Shown here: positions 7,854-13,076 of the stretch, piece after piece
Position numbering within the stretch: position 1 is the first letter of the stretch
How the letters are laid out: each line of letters opens with the position of its first letter
Source: a bacterium
GTDB taxonomy: Bacteria > Patescibacteriota > Saccharimonadia > UBA4664
DNA: 14,473 nt
Direction: 5' to 3'
Assembly: GCA_027449805.1 (NCBI GenBank)
Contig: DAIDKY010000016.1
Coordinates: forward strand, 1 to 14,473
Made by a program: the position numbers and the translations under genes
Notes under the pieces: generated by a model
What the model was told of the DNA's origin: nothing
Database searches by the model: none
What the model saw: the letters and a program-made list of their open reading frames with translations, nothing else

Positions 7854-9118
7854 TACGCCTCTAATCTTACGCCAAATTGTTTAGCCTTACGAGCCAGCCA
7901 CTCCGGACTCTGACGAACGAGCTTGCGTGAATCGGTCGGGTCAGCCAAAAGCGGCTTTATCGCTTCCTCGGCAAAGACTCCGTTTTGGGATCCCTTAACA
8001 AGTACCGTATCGCCCTTCTTTATGGCTTTAGATAACCATTCACCCGCATCATAAGGCGACGTAAAGGGATGGACTTTTGCCTTGTCTAAACCAGCCTTTA
8101 TCGCCGCCGGTCCCAGATAGGCATTGGCGTTATTACCGAGTGTTAAAAGCAGATCGAGCTTGGCCGCGGCTTTCCCGACCTCCTCGTGAGCTTCTTGGCT
8201 ATAACTGCCGAGTTCGTTCATCTGACCGAGCAGAGCAATCCTCCGTCCTTTTGCCGTCGTATCTAATGTCTTGAGGGCAGCCAGGGCAGCTTCAGGGCTC
8301 GAGTTATAACTATCGTCAATAATCACCACCCCATCTCGGCCCTTGAGCGTCTGCATACGACCCGAAACCGGCACGAACTGATCGATTCCCCCCTTTATCT
8401 CCTCGCTACTCAACCCCAACCGCGTCGCTACGGCCGCCGCGGCCAGGAGAGCCAAGCGTGAGTGATCGCCGAGAACGTGCGAAGTTACTTTGATCTTTTC
8501 TTTACCGATCGCGATGACGTCCCGTCCGCTCCAGTCGATCTCGCCACCCTTGCCATAGGTCGTAACCGGTGTCGTACCGAGTTTGTCACGACGTTCAACC
8601 AGTCTTTCGTCGCCAAGATTAAGCACCACGGACGCGGATCCCTGATCAAGCTTAAACTCCTCGTCGGCAACCAGACTAAGATCCGCGAAGTACTCCATGT
8701 GTTCTGGGGCGATGGCCGTTACGATACCGATATCTGGCTTTAGGTAAGCCATAAACTTATCCATGTCACCAACGTGGTCGATTCCCAGTTCGAGCACAGC
8801 AACATCGTACGGATACGGCTCGCGCAGAGCCGCTTTAACCTCCTTTAATCGATGGAGCCACGCTCCGATATCGGTAATATTGTCGGGGGTCTCGAGATTG
8901 AATAATGACAACGGGAGGCCGAGCTCAGAATTATAGTTGCCCTCGTGAACCAGGACTCGGTACTTCTGCGTCAATACCGTCGCAATCGCCATCTTGGTCG
9001 ACGTTTTTCCAACGCTGCCGCCGACCGCTACGATCTTGAGTTGGGGATTTCGCTTAATAAGCTCAACGACAGCTCGCTCAAGGTGGCCAGTGATCATTCG
9101 ACGAAGTAGTGGCTTCAT
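7853..9118 (-). CDS. murF: MurF-type ligase (UDP-MurNAc-tripeptide:D-Ala-D-Ala ligase) lacking the N-terminal domain
   Basis: Mur ligase that adds D-Ala-D-Ala to the cytoplasmic peptidoglycan precursor using ATP. The central domain has the P-loop GGSVGKTST (from residue 33), then the MurF-like EGNYNSELGLPLSL, VLELGIDHVGDM and APEHMEYF. The C-terminal domain has DDSYNSSPEAALAAL, RIALLGQMNELGSYSQEAH and DTVLVKGSQNGVFAEE, all MurF-specific positions. The protein has 421 residues against a usual 450 or so, because only about 30 residues, a basic helix, precede the P-loop. The N-terminal domain that holds the UDP part of the substrate in standard MurF is missing. The frame stays open upstream but that part lies opposite murA, has no family similarity and is rejected. 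The ATG at 9118 is 7 nt from a TATACT box. The gene leads the murF-C39-leuS operon and diverges from murA. Confidence 0.9.
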   Translation of the reverse strand: MKPLLRRMITGHLERAVVELIKRNPQLKIVAVGGSVGKTSTKMAIATVLTQKYRVLVHEGNYNSELGLPLSLFNLETPDNITDIGAWLHRLKEVKAALREPYPYDVAVLELGIDHVGDMDKFMAYLKPDIGIVTAIAPEHMEYFADLSLVADEEFKLDQGSASVVLNLGDERLVERRDKLGTTPVTTYGKGGEIDWSGRDVIAIGKEKIKVTSHVLGDHSRLALLAAAAVATRLGLSSEEIKGGIDQFVPVSGRMQTLKGRDGVVIIDDSYNSSPEAALAALKTLDTTAKGRRIALLGQMNELGSYSQEAHEEVGKAAAKLDLLLTLGNNANAYLGPAAIKAGLDKAKVHPFTSPYDAGEWLSKAIKKGDTVLVKGSQNGVFAEEAIKPLLADPTDSRKLVRQSPEWLARKAKQFGVRLEA

Positions 9119-9125
9119 AGCTGTA

Positions 9126-9131
9126 AGTATA
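9126..9131 (-). promoter_or_regulatory. -10 box for leaderless murF transcript
   Basis: TATACT on the minus strand, followed by exactly 7 nt and the murF ATG. A weak -35-like CTGGCA lies 18 nt upstream. The whole murF-murA divergent gap is only 58 nt, which leaves no room for a normal 5' leader on either side. Confidence 0.55.
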
Positions 9132-9163
9132 GGAGACGATGGCCTATCCTGCCAGCGTCCTGC

Positions 9164-9169
9164 TACAAT
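9164..9169 (+). promoter_or_regulatory. -10 box for leaderless murA transcript
   Basis: TACAAT on the plus strand followed by exactly 7 nt and the murA ATG at 9177. There is no clear -35. No SD site precedes murA, in keeping with leaderless initiation. Confidence 0.55.
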
Positions 9170-9176
9170 CAATACT

Positions 9177-10475
9177 ATGAACCAACACCTCAGTCTGCGC
9201 GGCGGCCGCCCCCTCTCGGGGCACGTCAGCGTCGGAGGCGCCAAGAACGCCGCAACCAAGATGATGATTGCCAGTCTCTTAACCGACGAGCCGGTCGTCC
9301 TCGACAACTGTCCCGAAATCGCCGATGTCGAAATTACGACCGAACTAATCCAAAACCTCGGTACCACCGTTAATCGCAACGGCGGTTCGCTCCACCTGCA
9401 TACCCCGAAGATCACCGGCACCACGGCAAGACGTAAAACCCGCACCAACCGGATTTCAATTCTGGCTCTATCCCCGCTCCTCCATCGTGCCGGCGAGGCC
9501 GAGCTCCCCGGAGTCGGCGGCGATGTGATCGGACCGCGCCCGGTCAACTTCCACATCGAAGCCCTGCGCCAAATGGGAGCCGTCATAGACGAGGTAGACG
9601 GCGGATACAAAGCAAAATCCAAGGGCCTCCATGGTACCAGCCTCGCCTTAGCCTACCCCAGTGTCGGCGCGACCGAAAGTATTATCCTGGCCGCCGTCTT
9701 GGCCAAGGGTCGTACGCATCTAGAGAACGCCGCCGTCGAACCCGAGATCGTCGACTTGGTAAAGTTCCTCCAGCGCATGGGCGCAATCATCGAATTCGGG
9801 GCTAATCGTACCGTTACCATCGATGGCGTCTCACGTCTCCACGGAACCCGCTATAGCGTGCTGCCCGATCGCCTCGAGGCCGCATCGTTCGGGCTCTTGG
9901 CTCTGGCCACCGGCGGAGAGATCACCGTGAACGGAGCCAACCAAAACGAACTAATGACATTCCTTAACACCATCCGGCGAATCGGCGGCGACTACGTTGT
10001 CGGCGACGAGGGTATAACCTTTCGTCGCAGTAATCATAAGCTCCACAGTATTGAGCTCGAAACCGACACCTACCCCGGCTTTGCGACCGACTGGCAACAA
10101 CCGACGGTGGTTCTCCTGACCCAGGCAGAAGGTCTGTCGGTGGTCCACGAGACCGTCTACGAGGATCGCTTCGGCTATACCGAAACCCTGCGCGAGATGG
10201 GTGCGGAGATCGGCGTCTTTAATAAGTGCTTAGGCGAACTTCCCTGCCGCTACCATGGCCGCGGCGAGCGTCACTCGGCCGTTATCAACGGCCCAACTCC
10301 GCTCCATGCTGCCAATATTGAAATTCCAGATATACGTGCCGGTATGGCCCACGTCATCGCCGCCGCCATTGCCGAGGGCACGAGCAACCTCACCGGTATC
10401 GACCACCTCGAGCGCGGTTACGAAAAGTTCTGGTATAAATTAACCGCCATCGGCGCCGATTTTAGCCTTAAATAA
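9177..10475 (+). CDS. murA: UDP-N-acetylglucosamine 1-carboxyvinyltransferase (MurA), Asp-type active site
   Basis: First committed enzyme of peptidoglycan synthesis: it transfers enolpyruvate from PEP to UDP-GlcNAc. It has 432 residues, slightly longer than the usual 417-420. Visible family marks are GGAKNAATKMM with the UDP-GlcNAc-contacting Lys23, the ISILALSPLLHRAG helix, ESIILAAVLAKGRTHLENAA, LPDRLEAASFGLLA, and TYPGFATDWQQP containing the catalytic-base region. The mobile loop reads LPGVGGDVIGPRPV: the usual catalytic Cys is replaced by Asp116, with two extra residues in the loop. Asp at this position is known in Mycobacterium, Borrelia and Chlamydia and makes MurA insensitive to fosfomycin. 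The upstream open frame overlaps murF and is rejected; the ATG at 9177 begins the conserved N-terminus. It is divergent from murF and convergent with the alpha-CTD-like gene. Confidence 0.93.
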   Translation: MNQHLSLRGGRPLSGHVSVGGAKNAATKMMIASLLTDEPVVLDNCPEIADVEITTELIQNLGTTVNRNGGSLHLHTPKITGTTARRKTRTNRISILALSPLLHRAGEAELPGVGGDVIGPRPVNFHIEALRQMGAVIDEVDGGYKAKSKGLHGTSLALAYPSVGATESIILAAVLAKGRTHLENAAVEPEIVDLVKFLQRMGAIIEFGANRTVTIDGVSRLHGTRYSVLPDRLEAASFGLLALATGGEITVNGANQNELMTFLNTIRRIGGDYVVGDEGITFRRSNHKLHSIELETDTYPGFATDWQQPTVVLLTQAEGLSVVHETVYEDRFGYTETLREMGAEIGVFNKCLGELPCRYHGRGERHSAVINGPTPLHAANIEIPDIRAGMAHVIAAAIAEGTSNLTGIDHLERGYEKFWYKLTAIGADFSLK

Positions 10476-10502
10476 AGAATCGGCAGCAGATAATGCTACC
10501 GA
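10470..10502 (-). terminator. Probable terminator of the alpha-CTD-like gene
   Basis: Nine-base arms (10480-10488 and 10494-10502) pair with one mismatch around a 5-nt loop. On the minus strand a T-rich tract, TTCTTTATTT, follows. The hairpin overlaps the last codons and stop of the minus-strand gene. On the plus strand there is no T run, so termination of murA here is less certain. Confidence 0.4.
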
Positions 10503-11017
10503 CGGAGCTCAAAACCAACATCATAGATGGGTTTTGTAAGCTCGCGAATAACCCGATCGGGGTTGTGATGAGGCTTTTTTGACCAATCGACTCGCGTGTA
10601 AATCTCCCACTCCGACAAGGCCAGGGCATCGCCGATCGTAACGATACCGGCCTGCGCGAGAACCGCCCAAGACGGACCGATCAGGGCGTCCAGAGAGACG
10701 CCGGGAAGTTCGCTATGCAAATGCCAGCTCGGCTGGCTTGTCAGTATGGGCAGTCGTACCCATTTGTCACCCGCAGGAGGCACCAGGACCGGCCCCATAA
10801 TCCGGTCGGCCAAGCGCAGTTGGTGAACCTGGAGACGACGAGCGACTTCGTAGCTGGAACAAGCACCGAACTGGTAAATCCTATGCAGATTACCCGGCTC
10901 GTAACGAAGCAACTGTCCGATTGTGGCGATACCACGCTTCTGCAGCCGGATCTGGACCTCGAGACGCAGACCCAACTCTGCTATTGATGCATCGACGATA
11001 CTCGAATGCTGCGACAT
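10496..11017 (-). CDS. Stand-alone protein with two RNA polymerase alpha-CTD-like domains
   Basis: 173 residues. Residues 11-62 follow the alpha-subunit C-terminal domain pattern: SIAELGLRLEVQIRLQKRGI, then TIGQLL, then a helix ending IYQFG and SSYEVARRL. Compare LxLxVRxxNCLKxxxIxxIGDL and NLGxKSLxEI in E. coli RpoA. A degenerate second copy runs from about 107 to 168 (SLDALIGPSWAVLAQAGIVT, then IGDAL). The fold residues (G34, G51, S54, E57) are kept, but the positions of the DNA-contact residues Arg265 and Asn268 are not, so a protein or a different DNA target is likely. There is no polymerase N-terminal part. The start was chosen because AAAGGA precedes it and a TATAAT lies about 47 nt upstream. 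The frame remains open for 81 further codons (to 11260) without an SD site. Function unknown; a transcription-associated role is inferred. Confidence 0.6.
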   Translation of the reverse strand: MSQHSSIVDASIAELGLRLEVQIRLQKRGIATIGQLLRYEPGNLHRIYQFGACSSYEVARRLQVHQLRLADRIMGPVLVPPAGDKWVRLPILTSQPSWHLHSELPGVSLDALIGPSWAVLAQAGIVTIGDALALSEWEIYTRVDWSKKPHHNPDRVIRELTKPIYDVGFELRR

Positions 11018-11063
11018 ATAACCACATCCTTTGAAAGGAGCGCGCCTAATCGACGTCGGCGTT

Positions 11064-11069
11064 ATTATA
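11064..11069 (-). promoter_or_regulatory. -10 box of the alpha-CTD-like gene
   Basis: Perfect TATAAT on the minus strand, with an expected start near 11057 and a leader of about 40 nt. No good -35. The leader contains the palindrome TCCTTTCAAAGGA (11027-11039), whose right arm includes the SD site. Confidence 0.45.
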
Positions 11070-11312
11070 TACCCATTTGGAGATAATAAATCCTGGTGGA
11101 AGTAATAACAATGTGTTCGAACCCCTCGAATCACCCTGCCTTCGCCAGAATCCTGCAACTCGATCTCGCTGCCCTGGATCGAGGTGAGAAGCCCGCCCTG
11201 CCAGAACTGGCCAAGAGACCGTACCGACGATGGCGGGCACCGAGTGCTCAAGATGTTCATGGCTAATCAGCTCGGGTAGCCACCGTGGGAGTTACTTAAG
11301 ATACGTGACGAA
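11070..11312. other. Gap with no convincing gene; possible decayed coding sequence
   Basis: About 240 bp between the -10 box and the stop of the 68-residue gene. On the minus strand two different frames look protein-like in succession: one reads LPELISHEHLEHSVPAIVG near 11280-11220, another reads GQFWQGGLLTSIQGSEIELQ near 11215-11150 and continues openly into the alpha-CTD-like frame. This may be a frameshifted fossil gene. I do not recognise the family and see no start with an SD site. Confidence 0.25.
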
Positions 11313-11519
11313 TTACTGCCTAGTTCCTTCTAGTAGCGATTTGATCGCTTCATATTCTCGTCGTGCCGCTTGAGGATCCCAAATCCCCCCAGTCCGATTC
11401 ATCAGGAGAACTACGTGATTCTCTACCCACCCGGCATTGTTGTCATACGGGTCAAGCCGATCCACCGGGTACTCCGTCTCGAGCTTTGCCATTGCTTCCC
11501 TGAATTGAGGCTCTGTCAT
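11313..11519 (-). CDS. Hypothetical small soluble protein (68 aa)
   Basis: I do not recognise the family. The 68 residues are hydrophilic with two predicted helices: an N-terminal one (PQFREAMAKLETEY) and a C-terminal one (DPQAARREYEAIKSLLEG). They flank a middle rich in Asn, Asp and Gly, with NNAGWVENHVVLLMN. There is no membrane segment and no cysteine. A real gene is supported by GGAG 6 nt before the ATG and a TATAAT box at 11542-11547 that would give a leader of about 16 nt. It has the same orientation as the YGS-repeat and two-helix membrane genes upstream, 42 nt from the former. Confidence 0.55.
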   Translation of the reverse strand: MTEPQFREAMAKLETEYPVDRLDPYDNNAGWVENHVVLLMNRTGGIWDPQAARREYEAIKSLLEGTRQ

Positions 11520-11541
11520 AACTAACTCCGCTTATCGATTC

Positions 11542-11547
11542 ATTATA
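11542..11547 (-). promoter_or_regulatory. -10 box of the 68-residue gene
   Basis: Perfect TATAAT on the minus strand just after the stop of the YGS-repeat gene. It gives a leader of about 16 nt carrying GGAG at 11526-11529. No clear -35. Confidence 0.45.
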
Positions 11548-11561
11548 CAGGCCCATACCGT

Positions 11562-11969
11562 CTAGTGCGCTTTAGGCCGTCTACCTTCCTTAATGTCTTC
11601 TAGGAACGCCTCTGGCTCCCGAGCACCTTGCATATACCTATTCATCGTCAAGTAGCCAACGAACCTGTTGTTTAGAAATATCTTGGGAGGCTGCGTAGCG
11701 TATCTACTGAAGGGGCTCAGGTTAGAGTAGCGACTACCGTACTGACCGAAACGATTGAAGATACTCAGATTGGAATACGGACTGCCATACTGGCTGTAGC
11801 GATTGAAGATACCCTCTGGGTCATGTCTACGATTATTTAGGTTGCCTAAGAAAGTTCCATCTGGGCTGATTAGGTAATCACGACGATGGACATGTAAGCT
11901 CGGCTCCTCGGCCTGTGCGTAGAGGCTGCGGATAATATCTTCGTAGGCCTCCTCAAACTCACTGGCCAT
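11562..11969 (-). CDS. YGS-repeat protein of unknown function (135 aa)
   Basis: 135 residues with an internal tandem repeat. IFNRYSQYGSPYSNLS (54-69) is followed directly by IFNRFGQYGSRYSNLS (70-85), then a decayed third start, PFSRYATQ. The repeats are bracketed by two similar strands: DGTFLGNLNNRRHDP before, and NNRFVGYLTMNRYMQ after. Such Y-G-S-x-Y-S repeats framed by F-x-G-x-L motifs occur, as far as I recall, in uncharacterised proteins of many bacteria; no function is assigned and I assign none. The N-terminal 20 residues are acidic (EFEEAYEDIIRSLYAQAEE). No signal peptide or membrane helix. Its start overlaps the end of the two-helix membrane gene by 11 nt, so the two are probably made together. 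Confidence 0.7.
   Translation of the reverse strand: MASEFEEAYEDIIRSLYAQAEEPSLHVHRRDYLISPDGTFLGNLNNRRHDPEGIFNRYSQYGSPYSNLSIFNRFGQYGSRYSNLSPFSRYATQPPKIFLNNRFVGYLTMNRYMQGAREPEAFLEDIKEGRRPKAH
11715..11810 (-). repeat. Tandem 48-bp repeat, two copies
   Basis: 11763-11810 and 11715-11762 are in-frame 48-bp copies encoding 16 residues each. They are identical at 36 of 48 positions, with an exactly matching CGATTGAAGAT (plus-strand reading) at one end. Divergence at many third positions suggests the duplication is old and kept by selection on the protein. Confidence 0.8.
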
Positions 11970-12303
11970 TTCGTACGCTCTCCAAAAGCTTTATCATCTC
12001 TGCGGCTGCTTTCGATGGTGGTAGTGTCGCAATTAGAGCCGGCGCAGCTGCTAGGGCAATATTTTGGCGTCGGATCTGTATAATCTTGTTGATTGGCCAG
12101 TACAAGAGCCCCTGAAGGATAACTGCCGGGGCCAAGAAGCCGGGTTTGTTCAATAGTAGGCTGGCCACAATAACTGCCACCCCCAGAAGGAATATACCTA
12201 CGGAGAGGATCACCACCACAACTTTGTCTCGTCTGTTGGACTTTAGTACAGCATCTATACGATCATTTATGGGCTGGGTCGGCGGAGTAGGGATGGGGCT
12301 CAT
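11959..12303 (-). CDS. Two-helix membrane protein of unknown function (114 aa)
   Basis: 114 residues. A proline-rich N-terminus (SPIPTPPTQP) is followed by a basic stretch (KSNRRDK), then TM1 at about 28-51 (VVVVILSVGIFLLGVAVIVA) and TM2 at about 55-75 (GFLAPAVILQGLLYWPINKI). A basic QIRRQN follows, then a soluble tail of about 35 residues. Both ends probably lie in the cytoplasm by the positive-inside rule. The UGA stop overlaps the start of the YGS-repeat gene, which points to a coupled pair. An SD-like AAGGAAAG lies rather far (about 14 nt) before the ATG, so the start is moderately certain. I do not recognise a family. Confidence 0.6.
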   Translation of the reverse strand: MSPIPTPPTQPINDRIDAVLKSNRRDKVVVVILSVGIFLLGVAVIVASLLLNKPGFLAPAVILQGLLYWPINKIIQIRRQNIALAAAPALIATLPPSKAAAEMIKLLESVRNGQ

Positions 12304-12402
12304 ATTCGCTGATTCGACTTTCCTTCATCGTCGAATTGTCTCACGGTACGTAGATATGTCCAAGGAGAGGCAGCCGCTTAATTAAGTTGCCGAACAAGTA
12401 CC

Positions 12403-12456
12403 AAGCTGCTCAAGTCGGGGTTCGAGTCCCCTTAGTTGGTTGGAGCGACCGGAACG
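12403..12456 (+). other. tRNA-like debris: a T-arm joined to a D-arm
   Basis: GGGGTTCGAGTCCCC (12417-12431) is a textbook T-arm (4-bp stem, TTCGAGT loop). It is followed at once by TTAGTTGGTTGGAGCGACCGG, which matches a tRNA D-arm and the start of an anticodon stem except that the 5' GCTC is CCTT. No acceptor stem, anticodon arm or CCA can be folded around either. Best read as remnants of one or two tRNA genes, on the strand opposite to tRNA-Ala. Confidence 0.4.
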
Positions 12457-12458
12457 AA

Positions 12459-12483
12459 AAAACACCCTTTTTCAGGGTGTTTT
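12459..12483 (-). terminator. Strong intrinsic terminator after tRNA-Ala
   Basis: Perfect 10-bp stem (12459-12468 with 12474-12483), 5-nt loop. On the minus strand it is followed by further T residues, making a run of six. It lies 22 nt after the tRNA 3' end. The stem's own A/T ends would let it work in both directions. Confidence 0.85.
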
Positions 12484-12505
12484 GTTCAAAATTGACCAAA
12501 AGTGC

Positions 12506-12582
12506 TGGTGGAGCTACAGGGACTCGAACCCTGGACCCCTTGCATGCCATGCAAGTGCTCTAGCCAACTGAGCTATAGCCCC
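12506..12582 (-). tRNA. tRNA-Ala, anticodon GGC
   Basis: Complete cloverleaf on the minus strand. The acceptor stem is GGGGCTA with TAGCTCC. The D-arm is GCTCAGTTGGCTAGAGC. The anticodon stem CTTGC/GCAAG encloses loop ATGGCAT, so the anticodon is GGC and reads alanine GCC/GCU. The T-arm is CAGGG-TTCGAGT-CCCTG, the discriminator is A and the 3' CCA is encoded. Acceptor pair G3 with C70 replaces the usual G3-U70 alanine identity pair, so I checked the anticodon again; it still reads GGC. It may be co-transcribed with the small membrane gene 56 nt upstream, since no terminator lies between them. Confidence 0.95.
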
Positions 12583-12638
12583 GTATAAACGATCGTAACA
12601 GCCTCAAATGCTATCAGATTCTCCCCTAACCCGCAATC

Positions 12639-12821
12639 CTAGTGCAGATGCAGCAGGTTGATCATGGCAAAGGCGATACCGCTGACGATGAGGAGCCCGA
12701 GTAAGACGGCGATAAAGGCGCCAAAGCCGAAACGAAATCCATCCATATAGGTCATATTGACTACTGGCTTGGCTTTAACCGGTCGAACGGCGTCGCGCAG
12801 AAATGTTTCGGACTTGGCCAT
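12639..12821 (-). CDS. Small single-pass membrane protein (60 aa)
   Basis: 60 residues starting MAKSETFLRDAVRPVK. A basic cytoplasmic N-terminus of about 30 residues is followed by one hydrophobic helix of about 25 (GFGAFIAVLLGLLIVSGIAF) near the C-terminus, ending HLH. The topology is tail-anchor-like. The start is set by AAAGGAG 6 nt before the ATG at 12821, which is preferred over an upstream in-frame ATG without an SD site. TTGCTC-N17-TATTAT lies just upstream. No family recognised. It is followed on the same strand by tRNA-Ala and stands back to back with the leader RNA of the oxygenase gene. Confidence 0.7.
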   Translation of the reverse strand: MAKSETFLRDAVRPVKAKPVVNMTYMDGFRFGFGAFIAVLLGLLIVSGIAFAMINLLHLH

Positions 12822-12846
12822 ACTAGCTCCTTTGTAGTTTGAGCTC

Positions 12847-12875
12847 ATAATAGCGCTTATGGCTAAGTAGAGCAA
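12847..12875 (-). promoter_or_regulatory. Promoter of the 60-residue membrane gene (and possibly tRNA-Ala)
   Basis: On the minus strand TTGCTC (12870-12875), a 17-nt spacer and TATTAT (12847-12852). Expected start near 12840, giving a leader of about 19 nt with AAAGGAG. Confidence 0.5.
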
Positions 12876-12892
12876 GGAGCGATCACCTCATC

Positions 12893-12901
12893 TGATATAA
12901 T
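12893..12901 (+). promoter_or_regulatory. Extended -10 promoter of the leader RNA/oxygenase unit
   Basis: TGATATAAT on the plus strand is a perfect extended -10 (TGnTATAAT), so no -35 is needed and none is seen. Transcription should start near 12908. It is back to back with the minus-strand promoter at 12847-12875. Confidence 0.6.
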
Positions 12902-12923
12902 TGTTATGTAATCGGATCTCACA

Positions 12924-12986
12924 ATGCTTCATACCAAGACTCGTACAACTTGGTCCGGCTTTGTCCGCGAGGCTTCCAACCGCTAG
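12924..12986 (+). CDS. Possible 20-residue leader peptide
   Basis: ATG at 12924, 20 codons, TAG at 12984-12986, starting about 16 nt after the expected transcription start. It encodes MLHTKTRTTWSGFVREASNR: rich in Thr (4) and Arg (3), one Trp, no run of one amino acid. Only a weak GGA lies upstream. Its stop falls in the loop of the second hairpin, so a ribosome pausing here would alter folding ahead of the terminator, as in classical attenuation. It could also be a chance ORF. Confidence 0.3.
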   Translation: MLHTKTRTTWSGFVREASNR

Positions 12987-13014
12987 GGAAGCCAGTCTGG
13001 ATTCGTCTGAATGT

Positions 13015-13040
13015 AAGCTGCCTTCCCGGGCAGTTTTTTT
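13015..13040 (+). terminator. Intrinsic terminator in the oxygenase leader
   Basis: AAGCTGCC (13015-13022) pairs with GGCAGTTT (13029-13036), including one G-T pair, around loop TTCCCG; T residues run without a break from 13034 to 13040. It lies 36 nt before the oxygenase ATG on the same strand, so it can end the leader or be regulated. Confidence 0.7.
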
Positions 13041-13076
13041 GATACCGGGAGCACCTAAACAACCAAAGGAGACGCT

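Larger units (their letters stand above)
12908..13040 (+). ncRNA. Structured leader RNA or small RNA ending in an intrinsic terminator
   Basis: About 130 nt between an extended -10 promoter and a terminator, directly before the oxygenase gene. Hairpins visible: ACCAAG (12933-12938) with CTTGGT (12949-12954), loop 10; GGCTTCC (12971-12977) with GGAAGCC (12987-12993), loop 9; ATTC-GTCT-GAAT (13001-13012); then the terminator (13015-13040). A 20-codon ORF with ATG at 12924 and TAG at 12984 covers the first hairpin and the left arm of the second. TCCCGG in the terminator hairpin (13024-13029) could instead pair with CCGGGA at 13045-13050. I tested it by eye against SRP RNA, cobalamin, FMN, TPP, ZTP and T-box motifs and recognise none. 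It could be an attenuator, a riboswitch or an independent small RNA. Confidence 0.5.

Noticed and set aside
8994..9176. 61-codon N-terminal extension of murA
   Set aside because: It is antisense to the conserved P-loop end of murF and absent from the MurA family; the conserved start is at 9177.
9119..9622. Extension of the murF frame to a 589-residue protein
   Set aside because: It runs antisense through the conserved start of murA and reads as low-complexity Arg/Ser/Pro-rich shadow sequence; it does not supply the missing MurF N-terminal domain.
11109..11135. GGGGTTCGAACAC on the minus strand, like a tRNA T-arm
   Set aside because: The stem cannot be closed and no cloverleaf can be built around it.
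12417..12483. A functional plus-strand tRNA built from the T-arm/D-arm region and the following hairpin
   Set aside because: The hairpin at 12459-12483 is a 10-bp terminator stem, too long for an anticodon arm, and no acceptor stem pairs.
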